In this document: positions 8,649-16,574 of the stretch, piece by piece
Layout of the letters: every line of letters starts with the position of its first letter
Position numbering within the stretch: position 1 is the stretch's first letter
From: Odoribacter sp. AF15-53
Lineage (GTDB): Bacteria > Bacteroidota > Bacteroidia > Bacteroidales > Marinifilaceae
DNA: 64,000 nucleotides
Assembly: GCF_003479425.1 (NCBI RefSeq)
Contig: NZ_QUHC01000004.1
Location: forward strand, 378,880-442,879
Direction of reading: 5' to 3'
The notes under the pieces: model-generated
Databases searched by the model: none
What the model saw: only the letters and a program-made list of their open reading frames with translations
Told to the model about the DNA's origin: nothing
Made by a program: the position numbers and the translations under genes

Positions 8649-8784
8649 TTATAAATATTAATAATAGAGGTGATCGTTGCGAGTTGCGTAGCCTTAAAGT
8701 GTGGCTGATGTTGTCGTGAATTTGACGATGATATTTAATGATGTTTACAAATACCCGGTGGTTTATCCACCGGGTGTATTTTTT
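8649..8784 (+). ncRNA. Candidate stand-alone small RNA of about 135 nt
   Basis: The stretch is bounded by a perfect promoter (8611-8642) and an intrinsic terminator (8753-8784), and has no meaningful ORF. It folds internally: ATCGT (8673-8677) with ACGAT (8725-8729), enclosing AGCC (8690-8693) with GGCT (8703-8706). I do not recognise the family. It may be a trans-acting sRNA; antisense action is unlikely because the minus-strand lipoprotein gene ends at 8993. Confidence 0.5.
8753..8784 (+). terminator. Intrinsic terminator of the small RNA
   Basis: Perfect 9-bp stem ACCCGGTGG / CCACCGGGT with a 5-nt loop, followed by GTATTTTTT. On the minus strand the hairpin is not followed by a T-run, so it acts on the plus strand. 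Confidence 0.75.
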
Positions 8785-8835
8785 ATGTCTCGCGTACACG
8801 AAAAGATACACGTCTATGGACATGTATCAGGAGTA

Positions 8836-8871
8836 AAAATGCCGGGGAATCACGAGAGGTTCGTTCCCCGG
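8836..8871 (-). terminator. Probable terminator of the minus-strand lipoprotein gene
   Basis: Inverted repeat CCGGGGAA (8842-8849) / TTCCCCGG (8864-8871). Read on the minus strand it is followed by CATTTTTAC, a short T-run, and it lies 120 bp after the stop of the lipoprotein gene. 8872-8992 shows nothing else. Confidence 0.45.
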
Positions 8872-8992
8872 TAAGTCATGTCGGGTATGGTTAGGAGCAT
8901 GACGTGTTAAAGGATCGTTCTTTGTCATCTTTTAGAGAAAGAAGGGGATCAAATAAAAGGTGTTTTTGAGTGTAATTACGATGAAAATAAGG

Positions 8993-9679
8993 TTATTCCT
9001 GTTTGTAATAGATTCTCTTGCTGGCTTTGAACGTGAGTTCCGTGTTGTCGCTGTTGACAAACGCCTCGCTCGTGAAGTTGGTAAGCGGGTTGTTGGTGAA
9101 CTGGATATAGTCGTCGCGTAGAAGATGCCATGTTCCGGTCGCGGAGCGAGTGTTGTTTGCGCTCAGGTTGTAAATACTGAACGTGTAGGTGTAATCGGGA
9201 TGCAGGGTGAAGGTGAAACGCTCGGAAGGCTTGATGTTGTTGGGTACGTAGGTAATATAATCTCCCGTGAGTGAGCGGGCGATGGTCGTGTTCGTGCGGG
9301 GTTGCAGGCTAACGATCCGGGTGATGGTGAGGATTAAGCCGGGATTTTGTTCAACTTCATCGGTTGGTGTCAGGCGACCATATAACCGGGCGATAGCTGT
9401 TTCATTGGCGGGTAATTTCAAGGTGGAGTATTCCTTGGCCAGTTGCGAGGCGAGTGTCCCGTTGCTGATCGTGAGGATGGTACCCGTGGCGTTGTCTTTT
9501 AGCGTGGCGTTGCCCTGGTGATCCCGGTATTCCCCGGCGAAGTAGTAATCTGTCGCGGAGATAGGGGGTGCCGCGAAGGTGCTGTCCGCGGTAGTGGTCT
9601 GGTTGTTTTTCGTTTTATTGTTACACCCGCCGATAACGAGGGCGAGTAGTGATAATGCTAGTAGTACGTGCGTGTTCAT
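8993..9679 (-). CDS. Putative lipoprotein, NlpE-like
   Basis: About 228 aa from ATG 9679. The open frame continues upstream to 9745 but that part translates a mosaic repeat, so the start that gives a clean lipoprotein signal (MNTHVLLALSLLALVIGGC) is preferred; Cys19 would be lipidated. The mature part has a small beta-rich domain with a YFAGEYRD start and an IARLYGRLTP segment reminiscent of NlpE copper-stress lipoproteins, then a second domain (about 140-228) ending in strands typical of lipocalin-like calyces. The NlpE Cys-x-x-Cys motif is not visible. Function unknown; envelope location is well supported. Confidence 0.6.
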   Translation of the reverse strand: MNTHVLLALSLLALVIGGCNNKTKNNQTTTADSTFAAPPISATDYYFAGEYRDHQGNATLKDNATGTILTISNGTLASQLAKEYSTLKLPANETAIARLYGRLTPTDEVEQNPGLILTITRIVSLQPRTNTTIARSLTGDYITYVPNNIKPSERFTFTLHPDYTYTFSIYNLSANNTRSATGTWHLLRDDYIQFTNNPLTNFTSEAFVNSDNTELTFKASKRIYYKQE

Positions 9680-9717
9680 ATTCTTTCGTTTAGTTACACG
9701 TTTAACGAGAAGAATAC

Positions 9718-9776
9718 CAATAAAGTTTATAAACTTTTGACTCAACGGGCGAAGGCGTGTTTACGCGTTTGCCCTA
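9718..9776. repeat. Mosaic intergenic repeat with hairpins
   Basis: Contains AAAGTTTATAAACTTTTGACTC followed by a GGGCGAAGGCGT-gttt-ACGCGTTTGCCC foldback. It belongs to the same repeat family as 19006-19234. It separates the MutS-family gene from the lipoprotein gene and may act as a processing or termination hairpin between them. Confidence 0.5.
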
Positions 9777-9779
9777 ATC

Positions 9780-11564
9780 TTACACGAGTTTCATTTTTTC
9801 AAGTAGTATGGAGGCATTCATGTTCTGGCTGACACCGGGTTTTAGCTTGTAATCGTAAATGATGTCATCATCCGTGTGGGTGATTTCAAAACAACGGTTG
9901 AAATAGTTGTCGGGTAGCGTGTCGGCAAGGCCGCCTAGTTCGAGGTCGTGCGTGGCGACAAGCCCGGCGATGGGTAACGTGAGTAGTTTCTGGAGGAAAC
10001 GACGGGAACCGTTCAGTTTATCCCGCGAGTTGGTTCCTTTTAATATCTCGTCGAGGATGATGAAGAGGCGTTCCTCGCGTCGGGCCATGTCGACGAGTTG
10101 TTGCAGGCGAAGCAGTTCGGCGTGGAAATAAGAGGTTCCCTTGGCCAGGTTGTCGACGGTGCGCATGCTGGTGAATATACCCGTGGGCTGAAATTCGAAG
10201 GTTTTGGCACAAACGACGGCACCGCAGGAGGCCAGCACGAGGTTCACCCCGATAGCACGTAAGAAGGTTGATTTTCCCGCCATGTTGGCACCCGTGATAA
10301 TATAAAATTCGTGAAGCCGGGCGATCTCGAAGTCATTGGTGATACATTCATTCACGGGTAGGAGGGGATGACCGATAGCCGTACCTTTCAGAATCAGGTT
10401 ATTGCCTGGGGTGGGAGTCACGAAAGTCGGGTGGTTGTACTTGTAGTTGGCAAGGCTGACGAAAGCATCTAGCTCGCTCGTGATTTCAATCCATGCGGGG
10501 ATGGCGTCGGCATAACGACGTTTCCACGCGACAAGGCGTTGGATAAGATGTAATTCCCGCATGAAAAGACCGTTCATGAACAAGGCGACAACGACATTCG
10601 TGCGTTGGTCGAAACTTTCTTGTATTTGATGTAACGAGCGTAAGGCCACGTGAGCATCACGGGTTCCGTTGAAAAGTTGAGCGTGGAATGCCTGTAATCG
10701 AGTGGACGTGCTGGCGAAAGTGGAAAAGTGCCCGATGAGTTCGTAGAGATTACTGAACGAGCGGGTGAATTCGTCAAGCCGGGCATGAGTCTGCAAGGTC
10801 TTTTTAGCGGGTAGATAGCAACAAAAAAGCGACAGGATGGAGAGGAATAACGGGATATTCGAACCGATCACGGAGAATATGAACAACATCCATGCCGAGA
10901 CCGTGATCGCCGGTAGAATGTACAGGAAAGGGCCAGTCCAGCGGGGAAGAGATATTTGTTCCTGTTGCCAGCATTCGACCTGTTGCATGGCGAAACGGGT
11001 GATGCGCTGGCTGTTTCCCTTGGCCCGGAAGATATGGCACCACTCCGGGTTGTCGGCAAGTTCACGGATCGCTTGCTGGCGTTCGATGATCGCTTGTTCG
11101 GATTTTAACGGGTTTAGTAGCCATTGACACAATTCCTCTTTCCCGTGGGGCGTGACCGTGCGGTTGACGGATTGGAAAAGGGAGTCTTCCCCGAAGATAT
11201 CAAGGTCATGAGCGTAGGGGTGAGACGGGTCCTTGTATTCTTCTCCTGTCGGGAGGTTCTTGAAGTTACCCGCGAGGTATTCTAGTTCCACGCGTGAGCA
11301 TTCTTCCTGTTTTTTCAGAAAGGAGATGGTTTTTAATAGTTTGGTCTCGAATATATTCGTGATGATAAACAGGGCGATAGAAACGAAGAAAGCAACCAGG
11401 TAAAGTTCCAAGGAGGATGTCGTGAAGGTATATATAAAGTATATGGCCAACAGGAACAAGGTGATCTTGACAAGGGTGATGACGTTGCGCCGTTGCTTGT
11501 GTTTTTTCAAGAGAATCGTGAGACGTGATATTTGTGCTTGATAGTATTCTTCTGGTCGTTGCAT
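9780..11564 (-). CDS. Membrane-anchored MutS-family ATPase
   Basis: 594 aa. The C-terminal third is a MutS ATPase domain: Walker A GANMAGKSTF, then a conserved SMRTVDNL and GTSYFHAELLR, Walker B FIILDEILKGTN and the ATHD switch. The N-terminal region carries two pairs of hydrophobic helices (about 28-68 and 215-255) and lacks the mismatch-recognition domain of MutS. Family members of this shape are widespread in Bacteroidota and not known as bona fide mismatch repair proteins; the role is open, possibly membrane-linked DNA handling. Transcribed away from the tetR gene across a shared 125-bp control region. Confidence 0.82.
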   Translation of the reverse strand: MQRPEEYYQAQISRLTILLKKHKQRRNVITLVKITLFLLAIYFIYTFTTSSLELYLVAFFVSIALFIITNIFETKLLKTISFLKKQEECSRVELEYLAGNFKNLPTGEEYKDPSHPYAHDLDIFGEDSLFQSVNRTVTPHGKEELCQWLLNPLKSEQAIIERQQAIRELADNPEWCHIFRAKGNSQRITRFAMQQVECWQQEQISLPRWTGPFLYILPAITVSAWMLFIFSVIGSNIPLFLSILSLFCCYLPAKKTLQTHARLDEFTRSFSNLYELIGHFSTFASTSTRLQAFHAQLFNGTRDAHVALRSLHQIQESFDQRTNVVVALFMNGLFMRELHLIQRLVAWKRRYADAIPAWIEITSELDAFVSLANYKYNHPTFVTPTPGNNLILKGTAIGHPLLPVNECITNDFEIARLHEFYIITGANMAGKSTFLRAIGVNLVLASCGAVVCAKTFEFQPTGIFTSMRTVDNLAKGTSYFHAELLRLQQLVDMARREERLFIILDEILKGTNSRDKLNGSRRFLQKLLTLPIAGLVATHDLELGGLADTLPDNYFNRCFEITHTDDDIIYDYKLKPGVSQNMNASILLEKMKLV

Positions 11565-11637
11565 GGGGTGAATGTTATTTGTTGCAAATATAGTTTTTAA
11601 CGTTAATTTTAGAAAATAAAAGGAGTAGTATTTTTAT

Positions 11638-11677
11638 GTTACCGGTAGGTAACTTATATTTGTGACCAGTTGGTAAC
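11638..11677 (+). promoter_or_regulatory. Twin TetR operators flanking a promoter
   Basis: GTTACC-N4-GGTAAC at 11638-11653 is a perfect inverted repeat. A second copy, GTGACC-N4-GGTAAC with one mismatch, is at 11662-11677, centre to centre 24 bp. The -7 element TATATTTG (11655-11662) sits exactly between them, 28 bp before the TetR start. Bound repressor would block the promoter, so autoregulation is expected. Confidence 0.7.
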
Positions 11678-11689
11678 AAATAAACAGGG

Positions 11690-12307
11690 ATGATGGAAAA
11701 AGAGATATCCAGAAATAGACAGACGACGGAACAGGTTTTACTGGATGCCGTGCGGGAACTCGTGGAGGAAAGCGGGTTCGAGAATGTTGGGGTTAATGCC
11801 GTGGCAACGAGGGCCGGGGTATCGAAGATGTTGATATATCGTTATTTCGGGTCGCTGGACGGGTTGATCGCGGCCTATATCCGGCAGCATGACTTCTGGA
11901 TCAATTTTGACGAGGAGTTACCGGACAGGCAGTATGTCGGGGAGTTCGTGAAGAGGATGTTCCGGGGACAAGTGGCGCTTTTGCGGGAGAATTACACGTT
12001 GAATCGCTTGTACCGATGGGAGTTGACAACGGATAATGCCGTGATCCGGGAGTTGCGGGAGAAACGGGAGGCGAAGGGGTGTTGGCTGGTGGATGCGGTG
12101 AGTCGCCTGACGGGGCACCCCCGGAAGGAGATCGCGGTGGTGGCGACGTTGATAAACACGTCTATTTGTTATCTGACGTTGCTGGCGGAGAATTGCGAGG
12201 AATATAACGGTATACGGATTCAGGAGGATGCGGGGTGGCGACAGTTGGAGGAAGGGATCGACACGTTGATAGATTTATGGTTGTCTAAGAAAATAAAGAG
12301 TGAATAA
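11690..12307 (+). CDS. TetR family transcriptional regulator
   Basis: 205 aa. Residues about 10-57 form the TetR helix-turn-helix domain (VNAVATRAGVSKMLIYRYFGSLDGLIAAYI). The remaining helices form the ligand pocket, with no recognisable ligand signature. The start is ATG 11690 or the next ATG at 11693. Two copies of a GTTACC-N4-GGTAAC palindrome straddle its promoter, which points to self-repression. It overlaps the following lipoprotein gene by 8 bp, so that gene is the likely target; the divergent MutS-family gene may respond too. Confidence 0.9.
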   Translation: MMEKEISRNRQTTEQVLLDAVRELVEESGFENVGVNAVATRAGVSKMLIYRYFGSLDGLIAAYIRQHDFWINFDEELPDRQYVGEFVKRMFRGQVALLRENYTLNRLYRWELTTDNAVIRELREKREAKGCWLVDAVSRLTGHPRKEIAVVATLINTSICYLTLLAENCEEYNGIRIQEDAGWRQLEEGIDTLIDLWLSKKIKSE

Positions 12308-13022
12308 GATGTTAATCGTATGTTTTTGTGCGATTGCCGCTGTTTGTGGCTCGTGTGACAAGAATTTGTTGGAGTATAACCAAGGGGATATCCGGGTGAA
12401 GGTGGAAAAGGGAACGGCTTATCTGCATGACTTCCCGTTGTTTTTGGGGATAGAGAGAAAGAACGCGCCGCAAATGGCGATTTGGGTAGAGGACACGGCG
12501 GGGAATTATGTCGCGACGATTTATGTGACCGGGAAGATTGCCAACCAGTCGTGGAGTTTTGCCGGGGGGAACCGTCGTAAGGAGGCTTTACCTTGCTGGT
12601 GTCATGCCCGTGGGGTGCGATACGGGGACGGGTTGTACCTGCCCACGAAGTCGGAACCCTTGACGGATGGCGTTTCCGGTGCGACTCCGAGGGAGAGCTT
12701 CGAGGTGAAAATGACCCCTTTGTCCGGGTTAAAGCATTTCGTGGTAAAGGTGGAAGTGAATCATTCGACGGATTTTAACGAGTATTACCCGAAGTCGGCA
12801 AAGGAAAGGGATAAAGGTTATTCCGGCGGGAAGATGGGGAGCGGACAGCCGGCCGTGGTGTATGCCGCCGAGGTGAATCTGGAATCAGGTGAGAAAGAGT
12901 TTAAAGCAGTCCTGATCGGGCATAGTAGCCCGGACGGAAGTAATGGTGACGTGTTCCCGGACGTGACGAAATTGACGACGGCATTACGTATCGTTAAAGA
13001 AATAATCGTTAGCGTGAAATGA
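12300..13022 (+). CDS. Lipoprotein with DUF2271-like domain
   Basis: 240 aa if started at GTG 12300, 237 aa from ATG 12309; both give a lipoprotein signal ending in CGSC (Cys19 from the GTG). The body resembles DUF2271: APQMAIWVEDTAGNYVATIYVTGK near residue 58 and a Trp-Ser-Phe-rich stretch after it. Function is not established; DUF2271 proteins often sit beside PepSY or FMN-binding membrane proteins in redox or iron operons. It overlaps tetR by 8 bp. The next gene of the operon seems decayed (see 13022-13152). Confidence 0.65.
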   Translation: MNKMLIVCFCAIAAVCGSCDKNLLEYNQGDIRVKVEKGTAYLHDFPLFLGIERKNAPQMAIWVEDTAGNYVATIYVTGKIANQSWSFAGGNRRKEALPCWCHARGVRYGDGLYLPTKSEPLTDGVSGATPRESFEVKMTPLSGLKHFVVKVEVNHSTDFNEYYPKSAKERDKGYSGGKMGSGQPAVVYAAEVNLESGEKEFKAVLIGHSSPDGSNGDVFPDVTKLTTALRIVKEIIVSVK

Positions 13023-13152
13023 TGAAAGGAGTCGTGTTGAGTATCCACGAGAAACGCGATTGACGTTCGCGGGCGGGTACGAGTTGCAGAAGTTGGACCG
13101 GGTAACAAGTCACCGGGACTATTACTTCCTCACGGAATTCAAGGAACGTTAG
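13022..13152 (+). pseudogene. Possible decayed third gene of the tetR operon
   Basis: An ATG at 13022 overlaps the lipoprotein stop codon (TGATG) as in a translationally coupled operon, but the frame stops at 13063 after 13 codons. Another frame from 13024 to the TAG at 13152 reads protein-like sequence with host codon use (for example GGYELQKLDRV and DYYFLTEFKER). This fits a short remnant with a frameshift and a large deletion. The family cannot be named. Chance is a real alternative. Confidence 0.25.
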
Positions 13153-13216
13153 AGTCATCAGTCGGTAGCGTTCCGGCTGGGGGTAGTATTTTGATTTATT
13201 TTTTTTATAAAATCCC

Positions 13217-13246
13217 TTGCAGAATCAAAAATAAGCACTATATTTG
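13217..13246 (+). promoter_or_regulatory. tRNA-Asp promoter
   Basis: TATATTTG at 13239-13246 is the -7 element; TTG at 13217-13219 is a partial -33 box at correct spacing. The string CACCCGCA after it is similar to the tRNA-Thr promoter near 62675. Confidence 0.55.
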
Positions 13247-13293
13247 CACCCGCAATCAGGAACAACGGAGGTTGTTTTTAAAAGCACAAGTCT

Positions 13294-13370
13294 GGTTCGG
13301 TAGTTCAGCTGGTTAGAATACATGCCTGTCACGCATGGGGTCGCGGGTTCGAGTCCCGTCCGAACCGCCA
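13294..13370 (+). tRNA. tRNA-Asp (GTC)
   Basis: 77 nt cloverleaf: acceptor GGTTCGG with CCGAACC, anticodon arm CATGC-CTGTCAC-GCATG giving anticodon GTC, T arm with GGTTCGAGTCC, and an encoded CCA (13368-13370). Confidence 0.95.
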
Positions 13371-13376
13371 TCTTGT

Positions 13377-13415
13377 AACCGTTTGGAAATTGTTTTCCGA
13401 GCGGTTTTTTCTTTT
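13377..13415 (+). terminator. Terminator of tRNA-Asp
   Basis: Imperfect stem AACCGTTTGGAAA / TTTTCCGAGCGGTT followed by TTTTTT-C-TTTT. Confidence 0.75.
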
Positions 13416-13466
13416 ACATGAAATTCAAAGCGGGTATACATTCGTTGATATTCTTCCCTTGTATAT

Positions 13467-14222
13467 TCATTTTTTGAGTATTCTTTCCAAGTAGGAGGCA
13501 TCTAACAAATTCACGGTTTCGAAATTTCCTTTATAGAACACGGCCCAGTTATTGAAAACGCAAGGCAATTCTTTTGCTTTTTGTAGCGTGTCCACTTGAA
13601 ATAAAGATACAGGAACGTTATTCATTTCACAATACTGTTTTATCCTCTCAATGTTGTGATAGATATAGGGGCATTGCATATCATAATAAATGGTTAGTTC
13701 TTTGTTTTCAATTTCTTGTTTTTTAGCATTTAGAGCGAACCGCGGTGTTGTCCCGTCAAAAGAAAGTGCGAGCAACTCGTACCCGTTATCGGTAGTGTCA
13801 ACAACCTCGAAGCCGAACTTCTTCACGAATGATTGGTCGGAAAGCCAAGATTTTTGTTTTTTTGCACCGAGCATGCAAATGCCGGATTTACCTTTCGCTT
13901 TTGCATCGGCAATACAATATTTCATCAGAGATTTTCCGTATCCTTTTCCCCTGTAATTTCCCAAAATCCACAAGCAATACAGGTAATAATAGTTGTCACC
14001 GGTCACGGGAACCCAAGCTGTTTCAAGAGGAGCGTATTCGATGAAAACCGTGCCTTTTGCGTTTAATTTTCTAAAGACATGCCCTTCACGTAACCGATCT
14101 GAAAGCCATTGTCGCTTCGCTTCAACACCTTGATGGGGCTTTTTACTGCGGATAATGCAGCATAAGTGTTCGTTGACAAGGTTTTCTGTTGTTAAGTTTA
14201 TAAAATCGGTATCCATGTACAT
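13467..14222 (-). CDS. GNAT acetyltransferase with YoaP-like C-terminal domain
   Basis: 251 aa. Residues about 60-150 are a GNAT fold with the acetyl-CoA loop NYRGKGYGKSLM (the Q/RxxGxG/A signature) at about 93-104. Residues about 175-251 resemble the YoaP-type thioredoxin-like tail, with the CPYI pair positioned as a redox-like turn. The acceptor substrate is unknown. It is noticeably more AT-rich and Tyr/Lys-rich than its neighbours and sits directly downstream of a tRNA gene on the opposite strand, so acquisition by transfer is plausible. 14223-14465 upstream carries no other gene. Confidence 0.78.
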   Translation of the reverse strand: MYMDTDFINLTTENLVNEHLCCIIRSKKPHQGVEAKRQWLSDRLREGHVFRKLNAKGTVFIEYAPLETAWVPVTGDNYYYLYCLWILGNYRGKGYGKSLMKYCIADAKAKGKSGICMLGAKKQKSWLSDQSFVKKFGFEVVDTTDNGYELLALSFDGTTPRFALNAKKQEIENKELTIYYDMQCPYIYHNIERIKQYCEMNNVPVSLFQVDTLQKAKELPCVFNNWAVFYKGNFETVNLLDASYLERILKK

Positions 14223-14465
14223 CCTTTTTTAAATTAAATATTATCAATTAGCGTGTCGCTTTATTATCGTTATTGATAGATCGAGACATGCAAATGTAGT
14301 GAATTTATGTGGATTATACCCTGTACGTGGGTTCTCTACAAAGTTAATTAATTTTTTTAATGTCGCATTTTCCTATAAAAGTGTAACGTTTTTAAACGGG
14401 TTCTCGTATTTCGAGTGTTATTTGAATGAGCTAAGCATAGCTAGCAAACAAAAGTTAACAAACAC

Positions 14466-15671
14466 ATGATGAATATGAAAAAGACGTTTATTTTATTATT
14501 TGTTGCGATATTGCCTTTATTAGCAAACGCACAAAGGGAAGAGGTAAAAGTGAAAGTGGTCGAGGAAGTGAAGACCACACCCTGGAGTGGTTTCGTTACC
14601 AATCGGTTCTGGGATAACTGGTTTATTTCAATAAATGCCGGGGGACAAGTTTATTTCGGGGAGTATGACAGTAAAGATGATTTCGGACGGCGGATTACCC
14701 CGGCATTCGATTTTGCCGTGGGGAAATGGTTTATGCCGACATTAGGAGCCCGGATTCAAGCAGGTGGTTTCACGTTGAAAGGTTTGACGGGTGATCCGGA
14801 TAATATTTACGCTAAAGGACCGTCTCGCGTGGATGGGTACTACAAGCAAAAATGGCAACAGTTTAACGTGCATGTAGACGGGTTATTGAATCTTTCAAAC
14901 TGGATCGGCGGTTACCGTACGGATCGTTTCTACGAAGCTGTCCCGTTCGCCGGTTTTGGTATGATCCATGGGTGTTCTTCCGTTGATAACACGAAGTTCA
15001 TGTTTGACGCCGGTTTGATTAATAAAATGCGTTTGTCCGACGCTTTCGATTTTAACGTGGAAATTAAAGGAACTTTGGTCCCCCAGGAGTTTGACGGCGA
15101 TAGCGGTGGTAGCAAGTTCGAAGGAATGGTTGGTGTAACCGTGGGTTTCACGTACAAGTTCAATCAACGTAATTTCAGAAGAGAGAAGCCGACAGAAGTT
15201 GTGTTCACGGGTGTTTCCCCGGAAATGTTGAGTGCAGCCGAGGCTAAACTGGCAGACCAGATTCGTCGTGCCGACCGTTTGCAAAACGAGTTGGATCAAG
15301 CTCGTAGGGCCGCACAACAAAAACAAGTCGTGAAGGAATCAAAGGCTGCCCCGTTGGCAATCTTCTTCCAGATAAACAAGGCTAATATCACGAACAAGGA
15401 AATGATTAACCTGAAAGGTTACGCCGATATTATAAAGAATAACCCGGGTAAGGTGTACCAAGTTACCGGATATGCTGACAAAGCAACAGGTACGGCTGCT
15501 TACAACCAGAAGTTGAGTGAAAAACGTGCCCAGAACGTGGCCGACGCTTTAGTGAAGAAGTTTGGTGTGAACGCCAGTCAGTTGCAGGTTGTCGGTAAAG
15601 GTGGCGTTTCCGATCTTTATAGCCTTTACAAGGGAGAGATTCAACTGAATCGTGTCGTTATTGTTGAATAA
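14466..15671 (+). CDS. OmpA-family outer membrane protein
   Basis: 401 aa. A signal peptide (cleavage after ANA, about residue 22) leads into an N-terminal beta-barrel of about 220 residues. A coiled linker rich in Ala, Arg and Gln (about 255-290) follows, then the C-terminal OmpA-like peptidoglycan-binding domain (about 295-401) with the motif KLSEKRAQNVADALV. It anchors the outer membrane to the cell wall and is probably abundant. Its own terminator follows at 15713. Confidence 0.92.
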   Translation: MMNMKKTFILLFVAILPLLANAQREEVKVKVVEEVKTTPWSGFVTNRFWDNWFISINAGGQVYFGEYDSKDDFGRRITPAFDFAVGKWFMPTLGARIQAGGFTLKGLTGDPDNIYAKGPSRVDGYYKQKWQQFNVHVDGLLNLSNWIGGYRTDRFYEAVPFAGFGMIHGCSSVDNTKFMFDAGLINKMRLSDAFDFNVEIKGTLVPQEFDGDSGGSKFEGMVGVTVGFTYKFNQRNFRREKPTEVVFTGVSPEMLSAAEAKLADQIRRADRLQNELDQARRAAQQKQVVKESKAAPLAIFFQINKANITNKEMINLKGYADIIKNNPGKVYQVTGYADKATGTAAYNQKLSEKRAQNVADALVKKFGVNASQLQVVGKGGVSDLYSLYKGEIQLNRVVIVE

Positions 15672-15712
15672 TGATAAAAATGTATTACTACTAACCATTT
15701 GTACTTTTTAAG

Positions 15713-15757
15713 AACCGGGGCAAGAGTTTGAGATTCTTTTGTCCCGGTTTTGTTTTT
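15713..15757 (+). terminator. Terminator after the OmpA-family gene
   Basis: Stem AACCGGGGCAAGAG with the partner TTCTTTTGTCCCGGTT and a following TTTGTTTTT. Confidence 0.8.
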
Positions 15758-15780
15758 GCCCGAATTACGGTTTTATATAA

Positions 15781-15828
15781 CTTTTAGCTTTTAGCTTTTA
15801 GCTTTTAGTTTAATAAGTTGTATCTTTG
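15781..15828 (+). promoter_or_regulatory. Heptamer repeat leading into the slyD promoter
   Basis: CTTTTAG is repeated four times head to tail at 15781-15808, followed by a TATCTTTG -7 element at 15821-15828, 27 bp before the slyD start. Similar short A/T-rich repeats (CTAAAAA, TTGAAAA types) precede upp-46877, folP and the TrmH gene in this window; they may act as UP-like elements. Confidence 0.5.
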
Positions 15829-15854
15829 TCCGAGAATAATAAAAAAACAGAGAA

Positions 15855-16397
15855 ATGATAACAAAGAATAAGTTTGTAACCGTGAGTTACGAGTTAAGAA
15901 CGGCAGCGGATGCCGAGCCCATGGAAGTCGCAGACGAGAAAAACCCGCTTGAGTTTATTTGCGGACAGGGGCAAACGCTGGAATATTTCGAGATGAACCT
16001 GTTGAATCTGAACACGGGGAATTCTTTCGATTTCCATATCCCGGCTGCAAACGCTTACGGTGAGGTAAACGAGGATATGATTGTTGAGTTGCCTAAAGAT
16101 ATATTCGCCGAGGTTGAGGCGGAAGAGTTGGTTCCGGGAAACGTGTTGCCTATGCAGGATAGCTTGGGCCGTCATCTGAACGGTAAGATCGTTGAAGTGG
16201 GTGAGAGCACGGTAACCATGGATTTCAATCACCCGATGGCCGGAAAAGATTTATATTTCAAAGGTAAGGTGTTGGCGGTAAGAGACGCTACCGACGAAGA
16301 ACTGGAAAGTTTACATTCTCACAAGTGTGGCGGTTGTCACGGTTGTGGGTCTGACGGCGGATGCGGTTCGGATTGTGGTGACGGTTGCTGCCACTAA
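15855..16397 (+). CDS. slyD: FKBP-type peptidyl-prolyl isomerase, SlyD type
   Basis: 180 aa. An FKBP domain with the inserted chaperone flap (about 65-130) is followed by a metal-binding tail from about residue 158 made of His, Cys, Gly and Asp (HKCGGCHGCGSDGG...CCH). This is the SlyD layout: prolyl isomerase, holdase chaperone and nickel carrier in the cytoplasm. The start is ATG 15855. A mosaic repeat follows. Confidence 0.9.
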   Translation: MITKNKFVTVSYELRTAADAEPMEVADEKNPLEFICGQGQTLEYFEMNLLNLNTGNSFDFHIPAANAYGEVNEDMIVELPKDIFAEVEAEELVPGNVLPMQDSLGRHLNGKIVEVGESTVTMDFNHPMAGKDLYFKGKVLAVRDATDEELESLHSHKCGGCHGCGSDGGCGSDCGDGCCH

Positions 16398-16401
16398 TTC
16401 G

Positions 16402-16567
16402 GTCGTAAAGTCCATAAGGTCTATAAAGTTATAAGGTCAGTGGACCCCTGCGGGGCGCTTTATTAACGGCAGCTAGTCTGCCGTTTTTGCATAGTTCAAG
16501 AGACATTATCACTTTAATCGCTTTATGGACTTTATGGACTTTACGGACTTTATGGACTTTATAGACT
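16402..16567. repeat. Mosaic hairpin repeat, copy A
   Basis: Fills the slyD-aroC gap. Left: AAAGTCCATAAGGTCTATAAAG-type 9-mers; middle: hairpins CCCC-TGC-GGGG and CGGCAG-ctagt-CTGCCG; right: inverted 9-mers CTTTATGGA repeated at 16521-16566. The left and right arrays are complementary, so the whole unit can form one long stem with bulged hairpins. Confidence 0.7.
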
Positions 16568-16574
16568 CATTTGT

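Noticed and set aside
9780..11564. Annotating the ATPase as mismatch repair protein MutS
   Set aside because: The mismatch-recognition and connector domains are missing and membrane helices are present; only the ATPase domain is shared.
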